64,000 nt of DNA from Acytostelium subglobosum LB1 (lineage: Eukaryota; Evosea; Eumycetozoa; Acytosteliales; Acytosteliaceae), in the NCBI RefSeq assembly GCF_000787575.1, contig NW_012236528.1, positions 1,152,576 to 1,216,575 on the forward strand, in the 5' to 3' direction. Below are positions 12,189-24,229 of this stretch, one piece after another; position 1 is the stretch's first letter, and every line of letters begins with the position of its first letter. A program made the translations under genes and the position numbers. The notes under the pieces are model-generated. The model was not told the origin of the DNA, did not search any database, and saw only the letters and a list, made by a program, of their open reading frames with translations.

Positions 12189-14546
12189 TCACGAAGTGCG
12201 CGTCTGAATGAGTGAATGTAGAATTACAACATACCCTGCAAAGGCAAGTACACTGCCAATGACAATTAGTGCGATCTTCCATCCTGGCATCTTGGCAAAC
12301 GTTGCGTTGTTGAGCGGATAGTCACTGGACTTGATGAAGTACTTCACTTGCGTTTGGTTGAGATCAACACTCATGGCAAGGCTAGTCTCGACATAGAGTC
12401 GTCGGGCGATCCAGAACTGCGATGGCACACTGGACAGCGATGTGTTAAACCATACCAACTGGTTGCCCATGATCTGGTCGCGGCTCAGCGGTTGGCTCGT
12501 CGTCTGAGAGTAATCATACAGCCTGTTGAAGTCAACAATGTCGTTGTTAACATTCCAGGTCACCGGGTTGCTAAGCTTGAACTGTTTATGATTGTTTGTT
12601 TGCAGGCCGGTCTTAGAGTCAGCATTGGGCTGTGCGTGTGTGCGTGTGCGACGTGGTCACCATTGGTTGGGCGCAAGCAAGGCATTGCGCCAAAGCCATC
12701 ACGAACAAGACAGGCATCTAATATTACTTACATTGGGCATGTCAATCCAATAGCTGAACTTGTGGTATGGCGATGGCTTGATTGGAAGTTGATCAAATGT
12801 ACAGGTCATGTTGAATCCAAATGCTGCTGTGTCCGCAGTCTTGTACTCAAAACATGTTGTTGTGGACAGTACAAAGTCTAAAGAGTTGGAATCATTACTT
12901 GTTAGTGTATCTGATTGATTTATCATCATGATCACGAGTTTACTTACTTCCTGTGCACTTTGGAGTTGGGTGGACAATGCCAAGGCTACAGGTGTAGTTG
13001 GCATTCATGGAGCAGTCCAATCCAGCAGTGTCAGCTGGACAGTCACAGAAGCTAGTGTTCAACTGTGTGTTGCATCCAAGCGAGCAAGGTAGATTCTCGA
13101 GAATGTCCACAGAGCAGTTGGTTTGTTTGGACTCACATGTCATCTGGAGGTGGTGTAAGTGTCAGCGAGTGAATGAATGAATGATTGAATGAATGAATGA
13201 ATGAGCGAGAGTTCATACATTGAGAGATAGACACATTGAGGTCGGGCTACATGGGACGTAGTTGACGACGCACTGTCCATTCTTGATCTGAGTGGAGTAG
13301 TTGCCATATTGAGATGTTGGCACGGGTATGCCATTGCAAGACAGTTGTTGATTGGAGCAGGTGAAACCAAAGGTGTCCACGCCAAAGTATGTGTTGTCCA
13401 CAGTTCCATCCGACTTGTCCGTCTCTTGACACTGGACCTGTTGCAACACGCAGTGAGACAACAACTCATCATTACATGTTTGATTGACGATTTGACATTG
13501 ACTCAATTGATACTGTGTCTTGAAGTCAATGATTGACATTGGTTGATTGCTTGGCGAGCATTTCATCTGATGATCAAAGTGTTAGCTGATTGATTGATTG
13601 AATGATCTTGATTGGAACACATACCTGGAGGATCTGGCATGAGCTGTAGTTGAATCCAGGAGTGACTGGCGTTGAACCATTCACTTTGATGGTATTGCCA
13701 TTACATATCAGTAGATGTGGAGCACATGATGATAGTCCCTTGCAAGAGTTCTATTGGTTCATTCAAGCGTGAGTATGATTGATTGATTGATGGGTTCAGG
13801 TCATCGCCAACTTACAGTGTCCAATTCTTGATAGGTCATGTATCCTTTGTTTGAACAATACTTGGCTGTACATGGTCCACAATCGTTTGTTAGTGATACT
13901 GTTGTATGTACCCGCTTGTCATGTACGTGTACTTACATGGTGTGTCAGCCAACTCCAACTCCTCTTGACCAATGTTCTTTTTTGGTTGTTGTACTAATAG
14001 TGCTGGCTGATGTTGTTTGTTTTGTTGCTGTTGCTTCCAACTTTTATGTACAGCGGGAAAGAGTGGAGTGTTGGGATCGATCTTGCGCATAGTCGGACTG
14101 CTGACGCTGACCTTTGCCTTCTTTGAAGTCGAGTACAGTTGTCCAAGTTGATGAGCAAAGTGATTGAAGTTTGTAAACATATCATTGATTGATAGACTAT
14201 CAGTACGATGTTGTGATTTTGTTGATCTGATTGATTTGCCATTCATTGATATTGTTGTTGTTGCTGCTGCTTCTGCCTGTTCATCGTCCAATGTATCTGC
14301 AGCATCTGATTTCATGTATGACTCCAATGTATTGTAGAACAATTCAAACACTGATGGAGGAGGCTTCCTACTATCGAATAGTCTCAACGATGATTGTATC
14401 AGATCACTATCATCATTGTTATCATTCTTGTTGTTCTTGACTGGTGAGGCGTATGGTTGTTGTGTATTAGGTGACGATGTGGCAATTGCAACGACCAACA
14501 TCATTGCCAACATCATCATAAACAATAATATATTTGTTTGATTCAT
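12189..14546 (-). CDS. cysteine-rich type I membrane protein, unknown function
   Basis: Seven exons (13937-14546, 13816-13865, 13625-13750, 13219-13566, 12948-13143, 12732-12877, 12189-12581) give 622 residues, all phases agreeing. A signal peptide covers about 1-22. A low-complexity stretch follows, then a long ectodomain with over 30 cysteines (about 200-490), including an EGF-like CDCPADTAGLDC piece. N-glycosylation sequons are frequent. One membrane segment (about 597-618, starting WKIALIVIGSVLAFAG) lies near a very short tail. A good GTATGT donor lies inside that segment (12235), so an alternative short last exon is possible. Probably a cell-surface or endosomal protein; I do not recognise a named family. 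Confidence 0.72.
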
Positions 14547-14754
14547 TTATATCTATATATCTATCTATCTATGATTCATTTATTGATTGATTGACTGAAT
14601 GAATGACATTCTTTGATGTCTTTAACAAAGTTTGAATATTCACCTCACATTGTTGGACCCATAACCTCCCAACTTTTTCAGATTGCCAAGATTCATATTT
14701 GTGTGAGGGTATGTCTGTGAGGGTATGTTTGCTCAATCCTACTTCAAATCTACT

Positions 14755-15503
14755 TCAGAAATGGAAGTACCATGAATGGTGAGGAAAAGGTGATGATAAA
14801 TGTATGACAGTGTTGGCTAATCTTTGTACTTCAAGGTCATTGAATGCCTCTCTTGGTGAAGTAGGGAGTTCTGCAATTGGAACAAGATCATCTTCAGTAA
14901 TATCCTTATTCTTCATCAATTCCTTAATATCCAATTGGGGGAAATCATTAATACCATATTCTTTATCTTTAGATATGGAGTATAAACCATTAACAGGATT
15001 CAATTTTAAATTGAACCTCTTCATTGCATCCAATCCAAATATATTTGTTTGGAAAGGTGATACAAGGAACACCATCTCATTTCTAATACCTTCAATTATC
15101 ATCTCTCCTGGACATATATAATCATATATTGGTTCACCATTATCCAAAATAGTTTGACCAATCAATCTTTTATGTCCCTTCAATCCAGCTTGTATCGCTT
15201 CACTTGTAGTTAAATGCCTGAAACATTGAATAATTAAATAAAAAGAATTAAATTAAATAAATATATTGTTAATTTAAATACTTACGAATATACTGTTCCA
15301 GAACTAATCCTAAAGGTTATCCTTGGTCTATAAACATTGGCACTTATTTGGAATGTATGACTATTATCTAAGAATAAACATCCAGTATAGTTTGTATTTG
15401 AACAATATCTATTTCCAATTGGACATTTATTAATAACTTTAATATTCTTTATAATTGTTTGGAACATTATTATTTGTTTGAATAATATTATTTGTTGATT
15501 CAA
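14755..15503 (-). CDS. hypothetical protein with retropepsin-like fold resemblance
   Basis: Two exons (15286-15503, 14755-15217) give 226 residues in frame; a later Met at 15467 could be the start. The middle resembles clan AA aspartic-protease folds: a SGTVYSHLTTSEAIQAGL stretch followed by a closing NIFGLDAMKRFNLKLNP, like the ILGMDFLKK ending of retropepsin-type domains. I would not call it an active protease. No reverse transcriptase, integrase or terminal repeats lie nearby, so it is a host gene or an old domesticated piece. Codons are clearly more AT-rich than in the neighbours. Function unknown. Confidence 0.55.
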
Positions 15504-15671
15504 TATATAGTAATAATATTTAATTTATTGTTCGATGGATTATGATGGATGGATGAGTGGATGATGACGTAGATACATAGCAAGGACGATCTCTCAGTCC
15601 TCGCCAATCACACATGTATTTATTATGTTGTTCAAATTTAAATAATTAGATTAGATTGGAAAGGTTAAAGT

Positions 15672-18600
15672 TTATATTCTCTTGTAGAATACTGGCACTG
15701 TTGGTGTGGTAGTAGTGACCGGTGAGCTAACTGGTCTAAGTGGTTGGTTGGTTGTAGTAGTCGAAGTGGTAGTTGTAGATGTAGATGGTATTGGAGTTGA
15801 CATGATTGGCAAGTGAGGAGGCAGCAACATGTTGTTGACTGGTGACATTGGCAGAGTTGGAATGGCACTTGTGACCATGGTTGTAGGTGGCATATAATGT
15901 CCACCTCCTCCACCTCTGATGTCATTCATACTCATGTCACTATATATGTTGTCGTCGGCAGTATGTGTTTGTGTCTGAGGAGGAACTCCAAGTTGTTGTT
16001 GATGATCATGTGACTGAGGATATTGCTGCTGTTGTTGAAGTTGTTGTTGCTTGTTGTTATGATACTCAATCGATTCTTGTTTCAACTTTTGTTGGAACTC
16101 TGGCGATATGAAGTGACCATAAGGACAATCATCCTTCTTTGTGCATCCAATTGGTAGATTGAAGAACCTGCATGGTTCTTGCTTGAGGTCTAACAATTCA
16201 GAATGATGAGTTAGTCAATCACAATCAATCAACGAATGAATGAATGTATACATACCATGTGAGAATGGACATTCGGCACCTTTGAGGCAGGAGCCCATCT
16301 TGAGGAACTTGCATGCACCAACTTTGCGCTCTTCGATCGGACCTTCGTGGCGGAAGGTACACTCGGCACCTTTGTTGCACATGCCAAGTGAGTAGAACTG
16401 ACAAATGGGTTGGACTCGAGGTCTGTCTTCAAAGTTGATTCCAACATAGAGGTTATTAGGCTCTGTCCTCTGCTTCTTGTTGCTCGATTTCTGTTGCTTT
16501 TGTTGCTTTGTCTGTTTGGGCTGCTTTGGTTGCTTTGTCTGCATCTGATTGTTGTTGTTGTTGTTGTTGTTGTGCTGTTGTTGTGGCTGATGTTGAAGAT
16601 TCTTCTTGTCATTCTTGGACAACTTGCCTTGAGCAATGCGGTTGGCTAGTCTTGTCTCTTTCCTCTTGAGATGCTTGAGTGTCTTCTTGAACTTGGACAA
16701 TTTCTGAGCTGGGTAGTTGGCCTTTTGGTACTCAATGGCCGTGTTGTTCTTGGCGCCACCTGCCTGCAGCTTGGCCATACGCTTATTGAAGTCCTTCTCA
16801 AACGTATGTAGCTTCTTGTTGATGGTCTTGATCCTCTGTGGGTCTGTCTCATTGGCCAACTCTCTGGCGATGATGGCATCTGGACTGTTCTCAAGTGTGC
16901 TGTCCTCTTCCAGATGGTCCAATAGTGATCTTGATCGCTTTCCAAGTATCGTGTTTGTCGTTGTGCTAGTTTGTGTTGACTTGTCTCCTCCTTGATCATC
17001 ATCGATGGTCAATGTCATCTCGTCATCCTCTTCATCATCGTCATCGTCCTCTGTGTCTGATGAAGATGTTATGATCACCGCGTCGCCATCTTCATGTTCT
17101 TGATCTTGCTCATGACCATCATTGTTGTTGTCGATATCAAGGTCATTGTCGTTGCCCTGGACAGCTGATGGATCATGGTCCTGGTCTTGGATAGTCAAGG
17201 GTGATGATTGAGTTTCATCTATGAGTGGCAATGGTTTGAAGGCGTTGGATGTTGATGATGTATCTTCAATTGGCGCGAGTGGAGTGAACAGTGAAGAGGT
17301 AGGGGTTGTCGATGTTGTCGCTGATGAGGACTCTGTACTGATCAAGGGCAGAGGGGCAAACAGTGATGTGATTGGTTGCTGATCCTCAGAAGGTGGCGTC
17401 ATGGGGATTTGCTCAAGAGGGGCGAACAGTAGTGCTGGTGATGATGAAGGTCTGTTCACGAGACCAGTGATCGAATCAACTGATCTTGGTGAGGTGGGCA
17501 TTGGACGTTGCTCCATCGAGCTGCCAACATACTCCTCCTCACGCCAGAATGGACGTGAGCGACCACTGGGCGGGGTCGGCTGACTGGTGGAGGATGTGGC
17601 AGGGGTATCTTGTTTGGCTGCCTTCTGTCTGACGATGGATGCATGTGGCTTGAACTGCAATGACTTGGCGGGCATCTGAATGACAATAGACTGTTGTTGT
17701 TGCTGTGGCTGCTGTTCTTGTTGCTGCCTGGGCTTCTCTGGCCTGGGCTTGTCGAGTAGGAGCTCAGGCTGTTTCAGCACCTGGATGAATGCTTTGCGCT
17801 TGGATATGTCTAGACTCAGCTCCTTCAGAACAGGTTCGTAGTTCTCCTCGCCCGTCAGCATGAATCCCTTGTTCCTCTGAATGAGGATCTTGTCGCGTAA
17901 TGCCTTGCGGAAGCCATTGTGATCGAATAGTGCTGGCTTCTTTATCAGCGTGAGGATGGCCTGTGTCACGACGGGGCTGAAGCAGTGGCACAGGTTCTGG
18001 AGATGCTGGTAGTTGCCAAAGGCGGTCTCCAGCAAGCCCATGTGGTCCTGGAGCTTGGGCGGTCGTACGCCATGGGGCATTCCAATGGGCATCTTGTTCT
18101 TGAGCAGAGGCAGACGCTTGGCAAGGTTTGAGTCAATGCTGTACAGGTCAGCGTACAGAGGACTGATGATTGAACTACATTGATTGAGTATGGGTCTATA
18201 TGTCTTTGAAACGATCTTGCACCAAGTCTTCAAATAGTTCACCAATGTCTCAGGCTTGGCTTGCTGTATGTTTGCTATCTTCATGCGCAGGATAGTCTTT
18301 ACCTCGAGGTACTGGATGAGCGTGGATGGTGTTAGTGTATGTATGAGTATGCGTATTAGGCTGAATGAACATACGTTGGTCTCATGGGATAGGCCAAACT
18401 TGGACAGTGCGTAACAGGATGGCGCAGATACTGTTGGGTTGTCATCGGCTGACAGCTCAAAGAGTAGCACTTTGAGTGGCGTGAAGTATGGGGATGAGGT
18501 TGAGTTGAGGTAGTAGGTTACCTGGCCATAGATGTAGAGAACGGCTGCCTTGACAGCACCTTGGTAGCGTGGTGATGAGAGGATAGCTTTGAAGATCTTG

Positions 18601-20091
18601 GCGAGCTTGGGTAGCCATTCGTTGGGGTTTGAGCGTGCCAGCAGGCCCAGTGCCTTTGTGGCGGCCACCTGCACTTGGTAGACCTCTTCCTTCTTCCAAG
18701 GGTCGCTCTCATCGTCGCCCTTGTAGTCCTCCATCTTGTGATACTGTAACAATCCAATAGCCTTGCTGTAACACAATGCCTCTATCTCTTTGTCGTTGAC
18801 GACGTCTGGTGGGGAGTGCGTGTATGTTAGTGATTGATCGATTGATCGAGTGGTCGATTGAGGAGGATGACTTACTGGCGGTGGGACATGATGCATAGCC
18901 GAGGGAATGGATACCTGCTGACTTGAAGAGGTGATGGGTGTTGTCGATGGCTTCAAGCCAACGAGACATGCACATGACTCGCAGCTCAGAGTTGGTTTGT
19001 GAGAAGCGACCGAATGTGACGAGGATGGCACAGACCACGTCTTGACTCGAGATGTTGGCGTCAAAGTAACGCTCGAGCATCGGTATCAGCAATGTGTTCT
19101 GATAGACTGGATAGCGACGTCCAATGCGACCTAGCGCACCAATGCAGACACGCTTGAGATATTGTAGGTTCTCGCCCTTGAACTCGAGTATCTTGGCGAG
19201 GAATGTTATCGTCTGATTGACGAGCGACTCTTCATGGCAGACGATGACGCCCAGCGCCGAGACAGCTGCGCGCACCACTGCCTTGCGGTAGATGAGTGGC
19301 GACTGTATGATCTCCAACAGCTTTGAGAAGATGTTGATGCGTAGTGCAGAGTTGGAATAGACTGATATCGAGAGATCGACCAATGATTGAACTGCTACCT
19401 TGACGACACTATATGATGATATGATGGAAGGTGGTGTTAGGATTGTTACTTTTGAGTTGAGTGATTGAAGGCCCGCCCCATCAGTGCTCAGTGAGACATC
19501 GTCGCCAGCTCTTGGGCAACCCAGCCTGCCAAGAAGTCAAACACGCATCAGCACAGCACTGTTCAAATGCGCAACGCACCTATTATGTTGGCGCGATGAT
19601 CGATCAGTTGACTCATTTGGTCACATCCCTTCCAACAGCAACAGACTCAAACGGGCATCCAATGTGCTGCCACTGAAATATCCATCGTTACATCTAATCA
19701 CATCAATCACTTTCTTGTTTCCCCGATTGATTGTTTGATTGATTGATTGATGTGTTGTTTGTGAGCGAGCGAGCTGAGTATCACATTAGCAAGCAAAGCA
19801 ACGAGGCAGTATCAGCAGCATTGCATTAGAGTCTGTTGCGATGGTTAGTTGTTCACATTTTCAACCCTGTCCTTATAATGATGCACGCAGCTTAGCCGGC
19901 TGTGCTGTGTGTTGGCTTGATGTCCCCAAAGAGAGTGATAGAGAGAGATAGAAGAGATAGAGAGAGATAGATATATATATAATGTCTAACCTTAAGTCTG
20001 TTGTAGAAGAAGAACAAGTATTAGGATCGATCAGTTTAAAACAAAGATTCAGAGCATCTTCAAATTCAGGTGATCGTTTCTGATTGGACAT
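15672..20091 (-). CDS. HEAT-repeat and triple CCCH zinc-finger protein
   Basis: Five exons (19991-20091, 18876-19408, 18375-18805, 16256-18311, 15672-16189) give 1212 residues with all phases agreeing. Residues 1 to about 500 are helical HEAT/armadillo-like repeats (for example VVRAAVSALGVIV, KRVCIGALGRIGRRYP). About 500-850 is disordered with Q runs and an acidic block. About 870-960 is a basic coiled coil. Three CCCH fingers follow: CQFYSLGMCNKGAECTFRH, CKFLKMGSCLKGAECPFSH and CRFFNLPIGCTKKDDCPYGH, spaced as in the ZC3H4/Suppressor-of-sable family that binds nascent RNA. Exon 4 alone carries both the HEAT end and two fingers, so the combination is real. The exon 1 join uses an unusual GTTAGA donor over a 582-base intron and is the weakest point. 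Confidence 0.72.
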
Positions 20092-20353
20092 TGTAGTCTT
20101 ATGTATGATTGATTGATTGATTATTGATTTAGTTATTGATTGATTGTGTTATTAGTTATTATTATTGTTGTTATTGTTGTTGTGTATGTTGTTATAACTA
20201 TGTTTGTGTGTATCTCTTTGATTGTTGTAAGAACAGCCAAATGAAAGAATGAACAAAGTTGGGTTGGATGTGAGAGTTAGGTTGGTTTTTTGAAAGTTCA
20301 CCAAAGTGAGACCAAGATGAAGTTCGTAAGTGGGACCATCCCCATCCAACCAA

Positions 20354-22021
20354 TTATAAATGAACCAAACATAGGCTTTCACATCTAGGATCATTTGGAT
20401 TTGCTATTAACTCAGTCCACTCGTTTCGTTGAGTTGAATATTGTGATCGATTGCCATGACCAGAGATGTACATGATGATGCCGAGTGATGGATCATAGAA
20501 CAATCTAGATCTCTTCTTTGGATTGATTGGAGGATCTTCCTTCCTGGTAAGAATGGCAGTCTCTCTAGTTGACAGGGTGAATCTGATGAATGATTCACCG
20601 GTGAGGATGTAGATGTTGTCACCACCATCAAAGCAACTTGGGTCATCGGGGTTGTTCAGGATGGCATGGGCTAGCACCTCGGTGGCCTGTGTGTTGACAT
20701 CATACGAGATAATGTTACGGACTAGATGATAGTGAGGGGATGTCTCTCCACCTAGTATAATTAGCTTGCCCTTGTTGAAGTATACCGCGGCTTCGCCCAC
20801 AACATGGAGAAGTGATCCAACATGACTGAACTGTTGGGTGTCAATGTTCAAGCAATCGACTCGATTAATGAAATGGTCGTGGATGTCAAACCCACCGATG
20901 AGGTAGATGTTCTTGTCTCCATCATAACACGCGGTGATCATTCTGGCTGGGGCGATACCATCCATTGGTGCTTCATGGAGTTGATTGTCTGCCAAAGACA
21001 GACGAGTGTATATGCCAAATGCAGAGGAGCCTCCAAACAAATAGACGCTTCTACGAGCAAAGACAGAGGCTGTCATGACAGAAGCAATGAACTCTCGACC
21101 ATTTGTTTTGAAAGCAAATGCTGATTGTGTCCATTGCATTGTTTGAAGTGAGAGCATAGGGCTCCTTGTTGAGGACAATGAGAGGATGTGTCCAGGGCGT
21201 ATAGGTTCTTTAGCAACAACCTTTGGTGCTTCTTCTTTGTCATTGATCAGTTTGAAACATGATTCCAACTGTTTCTTGATATCATTGAGCTTGACAGCAT
21301 CGGTGTTGACACGACTTGCTACAATAGTCGATCTCAATTGGTCATCATAAGGCACTTGTTGTGTGTGTTTGATGTGATTGATGATCATTGACAACAGTTC
21401 ATGGTCACTAGTGCCATCTTCAGCCTTCGATGATTGATTGGCCAGTGTAATCTGGGTTGAGTTGTTGATGAACTGATCAACAGATGTGCATGAGGTGAAT
21501 AATGATATCATCTGAGACACATCATCTTCATCATTGTTGTTGTTGTTGTTGGACGAGAGTGAGGATAATGATGGATCAATGATGTGATTGATATTGTTGG
21601 TCTCTTTGATTATGTTGTTGATAGTTGATTGAATGAGTTCCTTTTTCTCATTGATTGTCTTCTTGGCCTGGTGCTCTTGGGCCACGATCAACTTGAGCAA
21701 CTGTTGAAAGTGTTCAGTGATTGATGAGTTGGTCTCTTCCAAAGTTTGGTAGGATGCTACACAATGCTCCAATGTCTTCCATAGTTCATTGAACCTTGGC
21801 ATACACCATAAAGACTTGTAATCCTTCTTTGCCATATTCCTTTTAATGTTGATAATATGATCAAACATATGACCTATGTGATCAGCTCCAAGACAAGCAG
21901 GGCAGACCAACACATTACAATCGAAACAGATTAGATCTGTTCCTAGGTTATGCATTTCACATCTTGTCTTCGAAGATGATATGGTTGGTGTTGTTGTTGG
22001 ATTATGAATAATATTATCCAT
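20354..22021 (-). CDS. B-box / coiled-coil / kelch protein, copy 1
   Basis: A single exon of 555 codons. A B-box zinc finger lies near residues 22-56 (CEMH, CFDC, CPAC, HIGH ligand groups all present). A coiled coil covers about 60-270, with MAKKDYKSLWCMPRFNELW at its start. Kelch-like blades fill about 290-550 (RSVYLFGG, NIYLIGGFD, KLIILGGE). There is no RING finger. By architecture it is TRIM-related; such proteins scaffold complexes or act in ubiquitylation with partners. It is the most centromere-unrelated copy of three tandem paralogues, all on the same strand. The ATG is preceded by an AGAGATA-type leader. Confidence 0.85.
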   Translation of the reverse strand: MDNIIHNPTTTPTISSSKTRCEMHNLGTDLICFDCNVLVCPACLGADHIGHMFDHIINIKRNMAKKDYKSLWCMPRFNELWKTLEHCVASYQTLEETNSSITEHFQQLLKLIVAQEHQAKKTINEKKELIQSTINNIIKETNNINHIIDPSLSSLSSNNNNNNDEDDVSQMISLFTSCTSVDQFINNSTQITLANQSSKAEDGTSDHELLSMIINHIKHTQQVPYDDQLRSTIVASRVNTDAVKLNDIKKQLESCFKLINDKEEAPKVVAKEPIRPGHILSLSSTRSPMLSLQTMQWTQSAFAFKTNGREFIASVMTASVFARRSVYLFGGSSAFGIYTRLSLADNQLHEAPMDGIAPARMITACYDGDKNIYLIGGFDIHDHFINRVDCLNIDTQQFSHVGSLLHVVGEAAVYFNKGKLIILGGETSPHYHLVRNIISYDVNTQATEVLAHAILNNPDDPSCFDGGDNIYILTGESFIRFTLSTRETAILTRKEDPPINPKKRSRLFYDPSLGIIMYISGHGNRSQYSTQRNEWTELIANPNDPRCESLCLVHL

Positions 22022-22044
22022 TCTCTATCTCTATCTCTATCTCT
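22022..22044 (-). promoter_or_regulatory. GATAGAGATA leader repeat
   Basis: Read on the minus strand, tandem GAGATA units end at the start codon of kelch copy 1. The same motif precedes many F-box genes in the window. Confidence 0.5.
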
Positions 22045-22442
22045 TTGAATCAAACTAATATCAACAACTTCATGTGAGTGTGAACATTAGCGTTCACGAG
22101 TTTGCAAACATATTCAATCTTTCATTATTGGAACTTCATGATTATGAAAAGTCCTGATTTGTTGAGATGGTCGCATTCTGAAAACGAACAACTCAAGTTA
22201 TTTTCTTGATATTATTTGTTTGATTCAATCAATTGATATTGATATGATAAGAACCATAACTCATCACCAAACTACAATTATTACTTTTTATTTATATTAT
22301 TTGGTTGATTGATCAACAAGGTCTCATCACAGCAAACAAACGTTGAGAAGAAACTTTGTCGTCTACAAAGAGATAAGTAGACGAACAAACGAGACCTGGT
22401 CTAAAGATCTATTTTTATAATTTTTGATTCTTCATCAATCAA
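22045..22442. other. intergenic region between kelch copies 1 and 2
   Basis: AT-rich spacer with TTGATTGATCAA-like pieces. No gene is seen. Confidence 0.5.
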
Positions 22443-24044
22443 TCAGCGAAATAAACATGCTCCACTCCAAATATGATCATTGAATTGATCATTGTCCTTG
22501 ATAGTTGTCCATTTGTTGTCTTCAACAGAATATTTGTAGTTCTTTCCTTTACCTCCGAATTGGTAGATTACGTCATCCACTTGATCATATAGCAATTGTG
22601 AGTAGCAAACACATGGATGATGTGCAAGCCTTGTTGTTTGTTTGTTGGACAATGTGTATCTCAGAGTCTGAGATTTCGCCAGGCCTGTGCTTTCCAAAAA
22701 GTACAGGTTGTCAAGGCCATCGAAGCACATTGCCCTATTCTGGAACCAGATTTCGTTCTTGACCAGCTGTTTAGTGGCCAGGGTCTTGAGATCGAATGTG
22801 AGAATGCCATGGTTGACATAAGGTGGTGTCACCTCTCCCCCGACAATATACAGGATGTCTTTGTCAAAGAATATGTTGGCTTGCGATATCCCGACTGGGA
22901 GCCTTCCAACTTGTCTGAATTGTTGCGTTGCAATGTTGAAGCAATCGACTCGATCCAAAAGTCCATCGCTAGTCTTTCCACCGACCAGATAGATGTGCTG
23001 GTCACCGTCGTAGCAGGTGGACGCGAAGCGACCAGGCGATACACCAACCATCCCGGCACAGTGGCCTTTCTTCTTTGTCAATGAGTATTGATAGTATCTC
23101 TCTGGCGAATTCTCGGTGCCAAACACATAGACACTGTCGCCAGCATGAACGATGGACGCTGTAGAGTAACCTTGGATTGAAGTGTTGAATACATTGTCAA
23201 TTGGTGACCAATGTAATGACTCGAGATCTAACAATTGGCCACCTTGGAGATTGAATAAGATGGCATGGCCACTGGTATAGTACGACTTGATGAGCTTGAA
23301 GCTTGATTCAATTTGTCTCTTGACTCCATTCAACTTGTCAACTTTGATCCTCACTTGATTTGCTTCCAGACGTTTGGTCGTTGCTTCATCGTAGAGTACT
23401 TGTTGAGTATGTTTGATGTGATTGCTGATCATTGTCAACAGTTCAATGTCTTTGGCTTTGACATTGGGCGGCATAGTGTCACCGGTGTCATCGTTCAATG
23501 ACTGTTGTTGAGTTGGGACTGTGTTGGTAATGTACTGTTCGATTGATGTATACAAGTTGATTGATGATATCTTTTGAGATACTTCATCGATGTCATTGCT
23601 GTCAATGTTGGAGATCTGTGACAAAGATGATGGATTAATGATGTGATTGATATTGTTGATCTCATTGATGATATTGTTCATTGTTGATTGAATGTGATCC
23701 ATCTGTTCTCTGATTGGTGCTTTGACATTGTGTTCTTGAGAGATAATAACCTTGATCAACTGTTCAAACTGTTCGGTGATTGATGTATTGGTCTGCTCCA
23801 ACGATTGATATGATGATGCACATTGTTGTAATGTCTTCCAAAGTTGATTGAGTCTTGGCAAACACCATAATGCATTGTAATCCTTCTTTGCAATGATCTC
23901 CTTGATATTGTATATATTATCAACTCTGTGATTCTTGTGATTGTGATCTTCATCCTCACCTTTCAAACATTCTGAACATACCAATACATTACAATCGAAA
24001 CAGATAAACCCTGTTCCCAAGCTATTTGTCTCACAACATGTCAT
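22443..24044 (-). CDS. B-box / coiled-coil / kelch protein, copy 2
   Basis: A single exon of 533 codons, colinear with copy 1. In the N-terminal B-box, CFDC and CSEC pairs and the late histidines are present, but the first pair reads CETN where copies 1 and 3 have CxxH. Zinc binding at that site may therefore be altered. The coiled coil shares AKKDYNALWCLPRLNQLWKT. Kelch-like blades include SVYVFGT, HIYLVGGKTSDG, ILYIVGGEV and VIYQFGGKG. Likely a recent tandem duplicate of its neighbours with diverged blades. Confidence 0.85.
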   Translation of the reverse strand: MTCCETNSLGTGFICFDCNVLVCSECLKGEDEDHNHKNHRVDNIYNIKEIIAKKDYNALWCLPRLNQLWKTLQQCASSYQSLEQTNTSITEQFEQLIKVIISQEHNVKAPIREQMDHIQSTMNNIINEINNINHIINPSSLSQISNIDSNDIDEVSQKISSINLYTSIEQYITNTVPTQQQSLNDDTGDTMPPNVKAKDIELLTMISNHIKHTQQVLYDEATTKRLEANQVRIKVDKLNGVKRQIESSFKLIKSYYTSGHAILFNLQGGQLLDLESLHWSPIDNVFNTSIQGYSTASIVHAGDSVYVFGTENSPERYYQYSLTKKKGHCAGMVGVSPGRFASTCYDGDQHIYLVGGKTSDGLLDRVDCFNIATQQFRQVGRLPVGISQANIFFDKDILYIVGGEVTPPYVNHGILTFDLKTLATKQLVKNEIWFQNRAMCFDGLDNLYFLESTGLAKSQTLRYTLSNKQTTRLAHHPCVCYSQLLYDQVDDVIYQFGGKGKNYKYSVEDNKWTTIKDNDQFNDHIWSGACLFR

Positions 24045-24132
24045 TGTAGATGTATTAGTATTGATGTAGTTGTCAATCCTATATCTATTATCTACTGTCT
24101 CTATCTTTTAGACTGAAGTGTGTAGAGTAATT

Positions 24133-24215
24133 AAGGGTTGGAGAGGGCAAGGGTAAGGGTTAGGGTGAGGGTTGGGGTTAGGGTTAGGGTAAGGGCGAGG
24201 GCGAGGGTAAGGGTT
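24133..24215. repeat. telomere-like GGGTTA/GGGTAA/GGGCGA array
   Basis: Thirteen or so degenerate units, G-rich on the plus strand, end 15 bases from the stop of kelch copy 3. A C-rich counterpart lies beyond the other end of that gene (25903-25944), so the gene sits between inverted arrays. Confidence 0.8.
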
Positions 24216-24229
24216 GAATACTTTATTGA

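Noticed and set aside
14755-15503. A complete retroelement
   Set aside because: Only a weak protease-fold likeness is seen; no terminal repeats, reverse transcriptase or integrase parts are nearby.
18709-19383. Independent start at 19383
   Set aside because: The first codon there is TTG, not ATG, and the frame continues upstream to a good acceptor at 19409-19410 that joins exon 1 in phase.
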